38,667 nucleotides of DNA from positions 1-38,667 of the forward strand of contig UBQX01000030.1 in NCBI GenBank assembly GCA_900467685.1, written 5' to 3'. The number at the start of each line of letters is the position of its first letter. Positions within the stretch are counted from its first letter, which is position 1. Below, piece after piece: positions 1 to 7,149 of this stretch. This stretch comes from Hyphomicrobiales bacterium (GTDB lineage: Bacteria > Pseudomonadota > Alphaproteobacteria > Rhizobiales > Rhizobiaceae). The notes under the pieces are model-generated. The model was not told where the DNA came from. It saw nothing but the letters and a program-made list of their open reading frames with translations, and did no database searches. The translations under genes were made by a program, and so were the position numbers.

Positions 1-4
1 GCTG

Positions 5-23
5 GCGCTCCGCCGTTTTTTAC
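5..23 (+). terminator. possible right half of an intrinsic terminator cut by the window edge
   Basis: GCGCTCCGCC is followed by GTTTTTTAC, which has the look of the descending arm and T-tract of an intrinsic terminator for a plus-strand gene lying left of the window. The matching left arm would be outside the window, so this cannot be confirmed. Confidence 0.25.
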
Positions 24-35
24 TTCTACCAATCA

Positions 36-150
36 GGGCGGCGCGTCAGCGTGGCTCTCCGGAAGCTGGTGCCTAGAGACAGGGGCGGAAGCGATAGAAC
101 CGGAGGCAAACTCGGGAGAGGTTTTTTCCGGGGGTTTTGGTGCGCCGCCC
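36..150 (+). other. leader region of the SbmA-like gene with a perfect 9-bp closing helix
   Basis: GGGCGGCGC at 36-44 is the exact complement of GCGCCGCCC at 142-150. The roughly 100 nt between them contain smaller complementary pairs (CAGC/GCTG near 48-70, CCGGA/TCCGG near 101-130) and a T-run at 122-127. The segment lies directly upstream of the transporter gene at 220, so it could be a folded leader. I could not match it to a known riboswitch class, and GC-rich DNA gives such pairs by chance. Confidence 0.2.
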
Positions 151-219
151 ATCGCCCCGATTGGCAAGCCACCCGCGCCGCGATAGAGCTTGTGCCCGCA
201 TCGCAACAACAGGCAGTTC

Positions 220-1341
220 ATGACCCCGCTCGATCCACCCAGCTCGGCAACGGGCCGCCGCCCGGACAAGGACGCGCTACGCTTCCAGATGCGCACCGTC
301 TTCGGATCGCTCCGCCACACGCGCACTCGGACGCGCATCACGTTCCTCTCCATCGGCCTGGTCATCCTGATCTGCCTGACCTCCTATATCCAGGTACTGC
401 TCAACAACTGGAACGGCCCCTTCTACGACTCGATCGAGAAGCGAAATCTCGCCGAATTCGGCCGCCAGCTGGAAGTCTTCGTGCTGATTGCCGGCGCGCT
501 TCTGGTCTGCAACGTGGTGCAGGCCTGGCTCACCCAGACGGCGACTCTGCTTCTGCGCCGCGGCCTTGCGGTCGATCTTCTGCGCCTCTGGAACAGCTGC
601 GGCCGCGCCGTCCCGCAGGATGCCACGCTGGAAGGTGCGCGAAACCCGGACCAGCGCATCCAGGAAGATTCGCTCAATGTTGCCGACTGGACCGTCTCGC
701 TATCCATCGGCCTCTTTCAGTCGTCGATTCTGCTCCTGAGCTTCGTCGGCATCCTCTGGTCGATCTCGGGGGCCTTTGCCTTCACGCTCTTCGGCTACCA
801 CATCTCCATTCCCGGCTACATGGTCTGGATCGCGCTGATCTATGCCGGCGCCGGCACGTTCCTCAGCGCCGTCGTCGGCCGCCAGCTCGTCGACCAGAAC
901 AACCGCCGCGCCGCGTTCGAGGCCGAGTTTCGCAAGGCGCTGGTGGAGGCAAATACCGCGCGCGGCACAGACACGGTCACGCGCGGGTCCGTCTACGCCA
1001 CAAGCTGGCATCTCTACCGCATCTTCTCGAACGTGCTCGCCTCCACGCGGCTGATCATCGTCTCGCAGACCAACCTCACCTGGATTTCGGCTGGCTTCGG
1101 CTGGGGCGGGCTCGTCGTGCCGGTGCTCGCCGCAGCCCCCGCCTATTTCTCCGGCCAGCTTTCCTTCGGCGGCCTGATGATGGCCGTCGGGGCCTTCAAT
1201 CAGGTCAACACGGCACTCCGCTGGCAGATCAACAACTTCTCCATGATCGCGCAATGGCGCGCCGCCATGCACCGCATCGTGCAGTTCAAGCTGCAGCTGC
1301 AGGTCTTCCGCGAATCCACCGGTCACAACGGCAAGAGCTGA
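220..1341 (+). CDS. SbmA/BacA-like inner-membrane peptide transporter (ABC_membrane_2 domain without ATPase)
   Basis: The protein (373 residues) matches the membrane domain of the SbmA/BacA/YddA group. Hydrophobic segments lie near residues 33-55, 80-102, 163-187 and 195-220, and again near 285-320. The family-type stretches LLNNWNGPFYDSIEKR, NPDQRIQED and IPGYMVWIALIYAG are present. It ends about 15 residues after the membrane domain, and the next gene starts 70 bp later, so there is no nucleotide-binding domain. SbmA/BacA proteins work without ATP, by proton-driven uptake of peptides, and rhizobial BacA is needed for symbiosis and long-chain lipid A modification; whether this paralogue shares those roles is inference. 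ATG at 220 was chosen; an in-frame TTG at 190 would add ten residues. The end may be a natural BacA-type end or an old loss of an ATPase domain. Confidence 0.8.
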   Translation: MTPLDPPSSATGRRPDKDALRFQMRTVFGSLRHTRTRTRITFLSIGLVILICLTSYIQVLLNNWNGPFYDSIEKRNLAEFGRQLEVFVLIAGALLVCNVVQAWLTQTATLLLRRGLAVDLLRLWNSCGRAVPQDATLEGARNPDQRIQEDSLNVADWTVSLSIGLFQSSILLLSFVGILWSISGAFAFTLFGYHISIPGYMVWIALIYAGAGTFLSAVVGRQLVDQNNRRAAFEAEFRKALVEANTARGTDTVTRGSVYATSWHLYRIFSNVLASTRLIIVSQTNLTWISAGFGWGGLVVPVLAAAPAYFSGQLSFGGLMMAVGAFNQVNTALRWQINNFSMIAQWRAAMHRIVQFKLQLQVFRESTGHNGKS

Positions 1342-1412
1342 CATCCGTCAATTGACCTTGTCTCGGCAGGCCCGCGGCCCCATCTTGATTCAGACTTTGA
1401 AAGGACGCCGCG

Positions 1413-2900
1413 ATGCCGCTGATCGGATTCGACAATTCCTATACCCGCCTGCCCGAGCGGTTCTATGCGCCGGCAGCCGCGGCGAGCGCGTCGGAACCCT
1501 TCATGTTCTCCTTCAACGAACCGCTGGCCAAAGAACTCGGGCTCGATGTCGCGTTGCTGAAACGCGAGGGCGCCGCCCTCTTCTCCGGCAATCTGAAACC
1601 CGATGACGCGGCCAATGTGGCGCTTGCCTATGCCGGCCACCAGTTCGGCCATTTCGTGCCGCAGCTCGGCGATGGCCGCGCCATGCTGATGGGCGAAGTC
1701 ACCACGCCGGATGGCCGCCATGTCGATATCCAGCTCAAGGGCTCCGGCCCCACCCGCTTCTCCCGCAATGGCGACGGCCGCGCAGCGCTGGGCCCGGTGA
1801 TGCGCGAATATATCGTCTCGGAAGCCATGCATGCGCTGGGCATCCCCACCACCCGGTCGCTCGCCGCCGTCACGACGGGCGATCCCGTCTATCGCGAACA
1901 GGCGCAGCCCGGCGGCGTGATTGCCCGCGTGGCCGCCAGCCATATCCGCGTCGGCACCTTCCAGTATTTCGCCGCCCGTGGCGACGAGGAGGGCGTGAAG
2001 CTGCTCGCCGATCACGTCATCGCCCGCCATTATCCGGAAATCGAGGGCGAGACGGATCGCTATGTCCGTCTGTTCGAGGCCATTGCCGGAAGACAAGCCG
2101 CCCTGATCGCCAGATGGATGGGCGTCGGCTTCATCCATGGCGTGATGAACACGGACAACATGGCCGTCTCCGGAGAAACGATCGACTACGGCCCCTGCGC
2201 CTTCATGGACGCCTATTCGGCCACCAAGACCTTCTCCTCCATCGACCGCAACGGCCGCTATGCCTATGCCAACCAGCCGGGCATCGGCCAGTGGAACCTC
2301 GCGCGGCTCGCCGAATGCCTTCTGCCGCTCTTCGGAGAGGTGCAGGATGAGGCAATGGAAAAGGCCAATGCGGCGCTCAAGGCCTATGGCGAGCACTTCC
2401 AGGCCGAATGGCTGAAGGTCATGCGGGCAAAGCTGGGATTGGTGCGCGAGCGCGAGGACGATCTGAAGCTGATCCAGTCCTTCCTGTCGCTGATGGAAGA
2501 AGGCGAAGCGGATTTCACCCTCGCCTTCCTCCGTCTTACGGCCGCGGCTGGAGGTCCGACAACCGAGTTGAATGTCGCAGACAGGGATCTGCGGGGAGAA
2601 TTCAGCGCTCCGGATGCGGCACAATTATGGCTCGACGGCTGGCGTCTCTATCTGGAAGGCGATTCCGCCTCGCCGGAAGACCGCAAGGCGCTGATGCAAA
2701 AGGCCAATCCGGTCTACATTCCGCGCAACCACCGCATCGAGGAAGCAATCCGCGCTGCCGTCGATGATGGCGACTTCTCGCTCTTCGAGGCGCTGAACAA
2801 GGTGCTCGCCCGCCCCTACGAGGAGCAGCCGGGCTTCGAGCGCTATAAAGTAGCACCCCTCAACCATGAGATCGTGCCGCGCACCTTCTGCGGCACGTAA
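1413..2900 (+). CDS. selO: SelO family protein adenylyltransferase (YdiU/UPF0061)
   Basis: This 495-residue protein is full length for SelO, a pseudokinase-fold enzyme that transfers AMP from ATP to Ser/Thr/Tyr of target proteins and is linked to redox stress. Family motifs are easily seen: YAGHQFG (73-79), QLGDGRA (84-90), QLKGSGPTRFSR (107-118), GRAALGP (122-128), EYIVSEAMHALGIPTTRSL (132-150), GFIHGVMNTDNM (239-250) and DYGPCAF (258-264). The C-terminus is FCGT, so Cys493 sits third from the end, where human SELENOO carries selenocysteine. The start has AAGGA at 1401-1405, seven bases upstream of the ATG. It lies 71 bp after the SbmA-like gene on the same strand and may share its transcript. 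A MerR regulator follows, separated by its own promoter. Confidence 0.95.
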   Translation: MPLIGFDNSYTRLPERFYAPAAAASASEPFMFSFNEPLAKELGLDVALLKREGAALFSGNLKPDDAANVALAYAGHQFGHFVPQLGDGRAMLMGEVTTPDGRHVDIQLKGSGPTRFSRNGDGRAALGPVMREYIVSEAMHALGIPTTRSLAAVTTGDPVYREQAQPGGVIARVAASHIRVGTFQYFAARGDEEGVKLLADHVIARHYPEIEGETDRYVRLFEAIAGRQAALIARWMGVGFIHGVMNTDNMAVSGETIDYGPCAFMDAYSATKTFSSIDRNGRYAYANQPGIGQWNLARLAECLLPLFGEVQDEAMEKANAALKAYGEHFQAEWLKVMRAKLGLVREREDDLKLIQSFLSLMEEGEADFTLAFLRLTAAAGGPTTELNVADRDLRGEFSAPDAAQLWLDGWRLYLEGDSASPEDRKALMQKANPVYIPRNHRIEEAIRAAVDDGDFSLFEALNKVLARPYEEQPGFERYKVAPLNHEIVPRTFCGT

Positions 2901-2947
2901 TCGTCCCCGCCTGCGGCAGACATGATATCTTCTACGGAAGCCGGCCC

Positions 2948-2989
2948 TTGATTGCGCCGGCAAATCTCCTAAATCTCTAAAGACTAGAG
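2948..2989 (+). promoter_or_regulatory. candidate merR promoter with MerR-type dyad operator
   Basis: A perfect inverted repeat CTCTA-AAGAC-TAGAG lies at 2975-2989. A plausible sigma70 promoter precedes it: TTGATT at 2948-2953, a 16-bp spacer, and TAAATC at 2970-2975. The dyad therefore overlaps the -10/start region, as expected for autoregulation of the MerR gene that begins at 3010. CTCTA...TAGAG half-sites resemble those bound by heavy-metal MerR proteins such as PbrR/CadR; that comparison is from memory. Confidence 0.55.
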
Positions 2990-3009
2990 GTTCAGGAGCG
3001 ATCTTTGAC

Positions 3010-3459
3010 ATGATGACAATCGGCAAGCTTTCCGTCACGGCTGGCGTCAAGGTCCCGACGATCCGCTATTACGAGGACATCGGCCTGATGCCCGAACCGG
3101 AACGAACGGAAGGAAACCAGCGTCGCTATGTCCGCGCCCATCTGGAGCGGCTGAACTTCATCCGCCATGCCCGCGATCTCGGCTTCTCCGTAGAGGCCAT
3201 CCGCGATCTTCTCTCGCTACAGGCAACGCCCGACGCCCCCTGTCACGATGCCGACCGCATCGCCGCCGACAATCTCGCCGATGTCCGCGCCAAGATAGCC
3301 CGGCTGAAGAAGCTGGAGGCGGAGCTGGAGCATATCGTTTCCGAATGCGCCGGCGGGCGGGCGGGCGAATGCAATGTGCTGGCAACGCTGGCCGACCATG
3401 CGCTCTGCATGACCAACCACGGACACGCAAACAATGCTCTTGACAACGGATCGGTTTAG
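3010..3459 (+). CDS. MerR family transcriptional regulator, probably metal-responsive
   Basis: The protein (149 residues) has an N-terminal winged helix-turn-helix (residues 3-70: IGKLSVTAGVKVPTIRYYE, then GNQRRYVRAHLERLNFIRHARDLGFS), a dimerisation coiled coil (about 80-112) and a cysteine-bearing tail. Cys78, Cys113 and Cys121 sit where metal sensors bind: Cys113-X7-Cys121 has the CueR loop spacing, while a Cys near 78 at the start of the dimerisation helix is typical of sensors of divalent metals (ZntR, CadR, PbrR, MerR). A further Cys133 and His137/His139 follow. This suggests metal sensing, but no efflux pump or metal chaperone lies nearby. An AGGAG at 2994-2998 favours ATG 3010 over ATG 3013. 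An alternative is a redox or thiol sensor. Confidence 0.85.
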   Translation: MMTIGKLSVTAGVKVPTIRYYEDIGLMPEPERTEGNQRRYVRAHLERLNFIRHARDLGFSVEAIRDLLSLQATPDAPCHDADRIAADNLADVRAKIARLKKLEAELEHIVSECAGGRAGECNVLATLADHALCMTNHGHANNALDNGSV

Positions 3460-3557
3460 GAGAATGTTGCCCGCCATGATCGCACAGGCACACACCACGG
3501 CTGTATATTTTTGGGGCTACCGTTAACCGGCGGCCGCGATCGATCATATCGACAAGA

Positions 3558-3586
3558 GGCCGCCTTCGGGGCGGCCTTGTTGTTTT
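3558..3586 (+). terminator. intrinsic terminator after the merR gene
   Basis: GGCCGCC (3558-3564), a 5-nt loop and GGCGGCC (3570-3576) form a perfect stem, followed by TTGTTGTTTT. It lies between the MerR gene and the acetyltransferase gene, both on the plus strand, and would separate their transcripts. Confidence 0.8.
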
Positions 3587-3623
3587 CAGCGGCTCTTCCG
3601 AAGGCAAAATGAGGAAGAAGGCA

Positions 3624-4136
3624 ATGCTGAACTTGGAACACACCATCATCATCGAAGAACCGCCCGCAGGACCTGCGTCGGAAGCCGCGCGCGTCAGCGT
3701 GCGTCGCGCCCAGAAATCCGATCTCTTCGCGCTCGCCGCCATGATCGAGGCGCTCGCCGCCCATCACGGCGACAAGACGACGAACAGTGCCACCAAGCTC
3801 GACCGGGACCTCTTCGGCGACCAGCCCTTCGCGACCGCCTTCGTCGCTGAAACGGGCGGGGAACTGATCGGCTACGCCCTCCTCTATCCCGTCTACCGCG
3901 CCACCGAAGGGGAACGCGGAATGGAACTGCACCACCTCTTCGTCAAGGACGGCCATCGCAGCGAAGGCATTGGTCGCCATCTGATCGACCGCGCCAAGGC
4001 GCACGCCCGCACACTCGGCTGCGACTTCCTCTCGCTGGGTGCCGCCACCGGCAATTTCGCCGCCTACAAGTACTACCAGGGTCAGGATTTCAAGGCCTAC
4101 CCGGCAACCGGCATGCGCTTCCGAGCCGGTCTTTGA
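3624..4136 (+). CDS. GNAT family N-acetyltransferase
   Basis: The protein (170 residues from this start) is a single GNAT domain of about 150 residues. The acetyl-CoA pyrophosphate-binding loop appears as HRSEGIGRHLIDRAKAHA, with the usual preceding strand MELHHLFVKD, and the C-terminal AAYKYYQGQDFK fits the family's motif B. The layout is that of small-molecule or polyamine acetyltransferases (spermidine/spermine type), but the substrate cannot be read from sequence. The ATG at 3624 has GAGGA at 3611-3615; an ATG at 3609 with a closer AAGG would add five residues. It is monocistronic, with terminators on both sides. Confidence 0.85.
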   Translation: MLNLEHTIIIEEPPAGPASEAARVSVRRAQKSDLFALAAMIEALAAHHGDKTTNSATKLDRDLFGDQPFATAFVAETGGELIGYALLYPVYRATEGERGMELHHLFVKDGHRSEGIGRHLIDRAKAHARTLGCDFLSLGAATGNFAAYKYYQGQDFKAYPATGMRFRAGL

Positions 4137-4193
4137 AACGTTTATCGGAGGTTTGAGCGGCGGATCCCTGCCCGGCGCTCTCGCCTTATAAAG

Positions 4194-4232
4194 ATTGCCC
4201 GCGCAGGCCTCCGCGCGGGCAATTTCCTTTAT
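4194..4232. terminator. strong intrinsic terminator between convergent genes
   Basis: ATTGCCCGCGC (4194-4204) pairs perfectly with GCGCGGGCAAT (4213-4223) around an 8-nt loop, followed on the plus strand by TTCCTTT. It ends the acetyltransferase transcript and may also serve the minus-strand cytochrome gene that ends at 4256. Confidence 0.85.
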
Positions 4233-4255
4233 AATAAAATAATCCAATAATGGAA

Positions 4256-5170
4256 TTATTTTGCAGGAATGGCCTTCAGATAGGCCGCAATAGCCGCGCG
4301 ATCTTCCTTGGTCAGATGCGCCATGTTCTGCTGCACCGCCACCATCGAGCCGCCAACAGTGTCGAAATCGGGCGTGAAACCCATCTCCAGATAGTTGGCT
4401 ATATCCGCCTCGCTCCAGGAACCGATGTCCTTTGAACCGGGCGTGATATCGGGGATCGTGCCCTTGCCTTCCGGGTTCGGGCCGCCGGCGAGCCACGCGC
4501 TGGTCTTCAACCCGCCAAGAATGTCGCGCGGCGTGTGGCATTCGCCGCAGTGTCCGGGACCTTCCACGAGATACTGTCCGCGCTTCACCTCCGGCGAGGC
4601 ATTCGCCAACTCGACGCGCGGCTGATCGTTCAGATAGAGGAACTTCCAGCCACCCAGCGTGAAGCGCATGTTGAACGGAAATGCCAGATCGTGTTCCGGC
4701 GCCACATTGTCGCTCTTCGGCAGCGTCTTCATATAGGCGAAGAGGTCACGCAGGTCGGTGTCCGACATCCGCGAGTAGGAGGCATAGGGGAAGGACGGAT
4801 AGAGATGACGCCCCTCCTCGTCCACGCCGCGCTTCATGGCCGAGGCAAACTGCGCCAGCGTCCAGTGACCGATCCCCGCCTTCTCGTCGGGCGAGATGTT
4901 CGGCGGATAGAAGGTCCCGAAGGGTGTCGGCAGCGGCGCGCCGCCCGAAAGGATCAGTTTGGCATCGCCCTCGGCGCCCTTGGCCGCGTGGCAGCTCTCG
5001 CAGCCGCCCGCCCAGAAGATCGTCTCGCCGTTCTTCACGTCCGCCGGGCCGAGATTGGCGAATTCGCTCTCCGGCAGCGGCCGTGGCCGCGTGATCCAGA
5101 AGAAGGCGCCCGCGCCGACGATCCCGATGCCGATCAGGGAGAGAAGGGATTTGGTGAGTGCCGAGGCCAT
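4256..5170 (-). CDS. membrane-anchored di-haem cytochrome c
   Basis: This 304-residue protein has an N-terminal transmembrane anchor (about residues 6-26) and two c-type haem sites, CESCH (57-61) and CGECH (208-212), so it has two cytochrome c domains in the periplasm. It resembles the cytochrome c subunits that take electrons from membrane dehydrogenases (gluconate/alcohol dehydrogenase type) and pass them to a terminal oxidase. No dehydrogenase gene adjoins it, so its partner is unknown. The start at 5170 has AAGGAG seven bases upstream; a frame open to 5218 has no better site. The cytochrome c' gene lies upstream on the same strand, but a terminator between the two suggests separate transcripts. 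Confidence 0.9.
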   Translation of the reverse strand: MASALTKSLLSLIGIGIVGAGAFFWITRPRPLPESEFANLGPADVKNGETIFWAGGCESCHAAKGAEGDAKLILSGGAPLPTPFGTFYPPNISPDEKAGIGHWTLAQFASAMKRGVDEEGRHLYPSFPYASYSRMSDTDLRDLFAYMKTLPKSDNVAPEHDLAFPFNMRFTLGGWKFLYLNDQPRVELANASPEVKRGQYLVEGPGHCGECHTPRDILGGLKTSAWLAGGPNPEGKGTIPDITPGSKDIGSWSEADIANYLEMGFTPDFDTVGGSMVAVQQNMAHLTKEDRAAIAAYLKAIPAK

Positions 5171-5200
5171 GTTCGCGCTCCTTAAGCTCTGCCTGAACGG

Positions 5201-5232
5201 AAAAAGGGCGCTCCCCATGACAGGAAGCGCCC
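5201..5232 (-). terminator. intrinsic terminator after the cytochrome c' gene
   Basis: Read on the minus strand, GGGCGCT (from 5232) pairs with AGCGCCC (to 5206) and is followed by TTTTT (5205-5201). It lies between the cytochrome c' stop and the start of the di-haem cytochrome gene, so the latter probably has its own promoter or depends on read-through. Confidence 0.85.
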
Positions 5233-5250
5233 GAAATGCGCCGAAGCGGC

Positions 5251-5688
5251 TTACTTCTTCAGGCGGAAATCCTGGTGGCAGGCCGAGCAGACCTTGCCGA
5301 TGTCGCCAAGCGCTGCGCCAACTGCCTTCTGGTCGGCCGGCGGAGCGGCGATCAGCTTGTCGGTGACCATCGCCAGTTCATCGGCATGGCCCTTGAAGGC
5401 AGCCATGTTTTCCCAGATCTTCGGGCTGGCATGCCCGTCTTCGTCCGGCTTGCCGGCCGGGAAGAGCGCCGGGAATTCCTTGATGGTCGTGTTGATAGTG
5501 GTCAGCGCGGTCTTCACGACGGCGGCGTCATAGGGCTTCTCACCCTTGGCAATACCGGCGAGCTGCGCGGTGGCGCCGCCAATCTTCTTCATGTCTGCTT
5601 CGCGCTTCTCGCCAAACTCGCTGGCGGCAAACACGGCGGTGGCGCCGGCAAGACAGATAAGGCTTGCAGCGATTGTTCTCTTGATCAT
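5251..5688 (-). CDS. cytochrome c' / class II cytochrome c
   Basis: The protein (145 residues) has a signal peptide (residues 1 to about 21, ending VFA-A) and a four-helix-bundle length. Its single haem motif is near the C-terminus, CSACH at 134-138, which is the hallmark of class II cytochromes (c', c-556). These periplasmic proteins bind NO, CO or O2 or carry electrons; cytochrome c' is linked to NO defence. Which of these holds here cannot be decided: a c-556 type would carry an axial Met in helix 1, and Met33 (ADMKKIG) is at about the right place. The gene has GGAGA upstream of the ATG. It is followed by its own terminator and then a di-haem cytochrome c. Confidence 0.9.
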   Translation of the reverse strand: MIKRTIAASLICLAGATAVFAASEFGEKREADMKKIGGATAQLAGIAKGEKPYDAAVVKTALTTINTTIKEFPALFPAGKPDEDGHASPKIWENMAAFKGHADELAMVTDKLIAAPPADQKAVGAALGDIGKVCSACHQDFRLKK

Positions 5689-5862
5689 CAGGAATCTCCA
5701 TTGCTCCCCCCGGAGGGGCTGACCGGGACTTGCACAACAGACTATCCCGGCATCATCAATTCAAAATCACAATCCGGTGAAATTCAGGCGACAAAACCGC
5801 CTCCACGGCCGAAACTTCCAAAATAGCCTGCAAATACCTTCACTTACCCACAACGAAGCGAT

Positions 5863-5881
5863 TGTTCATATATAGTGAACA
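5863..5881 (-). promoter_or_regulatory. inverted repeat TGTTCA-N7-TGAACA upstream of cytochrome c'
   Basis: Six-base arms TGTTCA and TGAACA flank TATATAG. The site lies about 175 bp upstream of the cytochrome c' start and downstream of the sodB terminator, so the cytochrome promoter region is the likeliest owner. The regulator is unknown. The rest of the 5689-5923 gap shows no ORF with a credible start. Confidence 0.35.
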
Positions 5882-5923
5882 CTGTGGTCAGGTTTGTCTT
5901 CATTTGGAATGCGACGAACTCTC

Positions 5924-5958
5924 AAAGAAAAAGCCCGCCGCGCATACGCGCAGCGGGC
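5924..5958 (-). terminator. intrinsic terminator of sodB
   Basis: On the minus strand GCCCGCTGCGC (from 5958) pairs with GCGCGGCGGGC (to 5933) with a single mismatch around a short loop, then TTTTTCTTT follows. It sits 25 bp after the superoxide dismutase stop codon. Confidence 0.85.
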
Positions 5959-5982
5959 CCGTGTTCAGAATGCCTGGAAGCC

Positions 5983-6585
5983 TTACTTCGCAGCGGCTTC
6001 GTACATTTCCAGCACGTAGTCCCAGTTGATCAGGCTGTCGACGAAGGCTTCGAGATACTTCGGACGCGCGTTGCGGTAGTCGATGTAATAGGAATGCTCC
6101 CAGACGTCGACGCCGAGAATCGGCGATGCGCCATGAACCAGCGGGTTCTCGCCGTTCGGGGTCTTGGAGATTTCGAGCTTGCCGTTCTTGACGGAGAGCC
6201 AGGCCCAGCCGGAACCGAACTGCGTCGTACCGGCGGCGATGAAGTCGGCGCGGAACTTGTCGTAGCCGCCGAGGTCGCTGTCGATGGCGGCCTGCAGCTT
6301 GCCCGGAAGCGACTTGCCGCCGCCGTTCTTCTTCATCCACTTCCAGAAATGGATGTGGTTGTAGTGCTGGGCGGCGTTGTTGAAGAGACCGGCGTTCGTG
6401 CCGAAGGACTTCTTGACGACGTCCTCGACCGAGAGATCGGCCATGCCGGCTTCTTCCGCCAGCTTGTTGCCGTTGGTCACATAGGCCTGATGGTGCTTGT
6501 CGTGGTGGTATTCAAGCGTTTCCTTCGACATGAAGGGCACGAGCGCTTCGTAGTCATACGGAAGGGCGGGAAGTTCGAAAGCCAT
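5983..6585 (-). CDS. sodB: Fe/Mn superoxide dismutase
   Basis: The enzyme (200 residues) converts superoxide to oxygen and hydrogen peroxide. The metal ligands are His27 (in YHHDKHHQAYV), His77 (in QHYNHIHFW), Asp160 and His164 (in DVWEHSYY), all in family positions. Gln73 (FNNAAQ) on the N-terminal domain is the iron-type arrangement; rhizobial enzymes of this type are reported to accept both metals, so the true metal is open. The ATG at 6585 has AAGGAG eight bases upstream; the frame stays open to 6747 without a better start. There is no secretion signal, so it is cytoplasmic. Its own terminator follows, and a toxin-antitoxin pair lies upstream on the same strand. Confidence 0.95.
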   Translation of the reverse strand: MAFELPALPYDYEALVPFMSKETLEYHHDKHHQAYVTNGNKLAEEAGMADLSVEDVVKKSFGTNAGLFNNAAQHYNHIHFWKWMKKNGGGKSLPGKLQAAIDSDLGGYDKFRADFIAAGTTQFGSGWAWLSVKNGKLEISKTPNGENPLVHGASPILGVDVWEHSYYIDYRNARPKYLEAFVDSLINWDYVLEMYEAAAK

Positions 6586-6762
6586 CTTGGTCTCTCCTTG
6601 ATGTCCATTGCGGGGGATTGAAACGGATGAAGTGGAACATAGGTGTGTGACACTTGCGAGGCAACCGCAACAGACGGAAAATTTGAAGCTTTTCGCAATC
6701 TGAAGGGGGATGGGGAGCCGATCCGGACCGCCCACCGCCGATGCCAAACGGCAGGTATTGGC

Positions 6763-7149
6763 TCAAATCGGCAGGATGCCTGCCTTATGCGCGATCAGGC
6801 CCGGCTTGGCGCTCATCAGCATCAGACCTTCATAGCGGGCCTGGGCCAGAAGCAGCCGCGCGAAGGAATCGACCGGAAGATCCGCAAACTCCCCGACCGC
6901 CATCGCATGCTCGGAGCGCACAGGCACCTCGCCATAGCCCGCATCCAGCAACCCGCGGCGCAGCAGCCTCACATCGACCGGCGGGCCATCGAAGCTAGAC
7001 GCCCCGCGCAGGCTGATCTCCCAGATGCTTGCCGCGCTGAAATAGAGGTCGTTGCCCTCATCGAGAATCAGCCGCCGCGCCCGGTCATCCAGCTGAACGC
7101 TGTCGGCGGCGACCCAGATCAGAACGGGAGTATCGAGAAGGATCTTCAA
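6763..7149 (-). CDS. PIN-domain (VapC-type) toxin with degenerate active site
   Basis: The protein (128 residues) has the PIN fold signature of VapC ribonucleases: LLDTPVLIW (Asp6), SIWEI (Glu44), and DSFARLLLAQARYEGLMLMSAK near the end. In the usual HRDPFDRLLIAQA...TAD pattern the later acidic residues hold magnesium. Here the Asp before R-L-L is Ala97 (GCG) and the Asp of the T-x-D motif is Lys115 (AAG). Asp6, Glu44 and Asp94 remain. RNase activity may thus be weak or lost; this is inferred. The start is a TTG that overlaps the antitoxin stop (TTGA), so translation is coupled. The sodB gene follows. Confidence 0.85.
   Translation of the reverse strand: MKILLDTPVLIWVAADSVQLDDRARRLILDEGNDLYFSAASIWEISLRGASSFDGPPVDVRLLRRGLLDAGYGEVPVRSEHAMAVGEFADLPVDSFARLLLAQARYEGLMLMSAKPGLIAHKAGILPI

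Noticed and set aside
95-165. glycine, fluoride or cobalamin riboswitch upstream of the SbmA-like gene
   Set aside because: Isolated words such as CGGGAGAGG and GGCGATGG occur, but the required conserved cores are missing in both strands.
51-1355. 434-codon plus-strand frame overlapping the SbmA-like gene
   Set aside because: Arg/Pro/His-rich translation without any family signature; it is the shifted frame of the transporter in GC-rich DNA.
1323-2624. 433-codon minus-strand frame opposite selO
   Set aside because: It mirrors the codon pattern of selO, which is a complete known protein; no ribosome site or domain.
5875-6621. 248-codon plus-strand frame over sodB
   Set aside because: Antisense to a well-supported superoxide dismutase, crosses its terminator, no recognisable domain.
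6586-6762. iron- or manganese-responsive box upstream of sodB
   Set aside because: GAAAA...TTTTC arms at about 6676-6693 are short and do not fit Irr, RirA or Mur consensus well enough.
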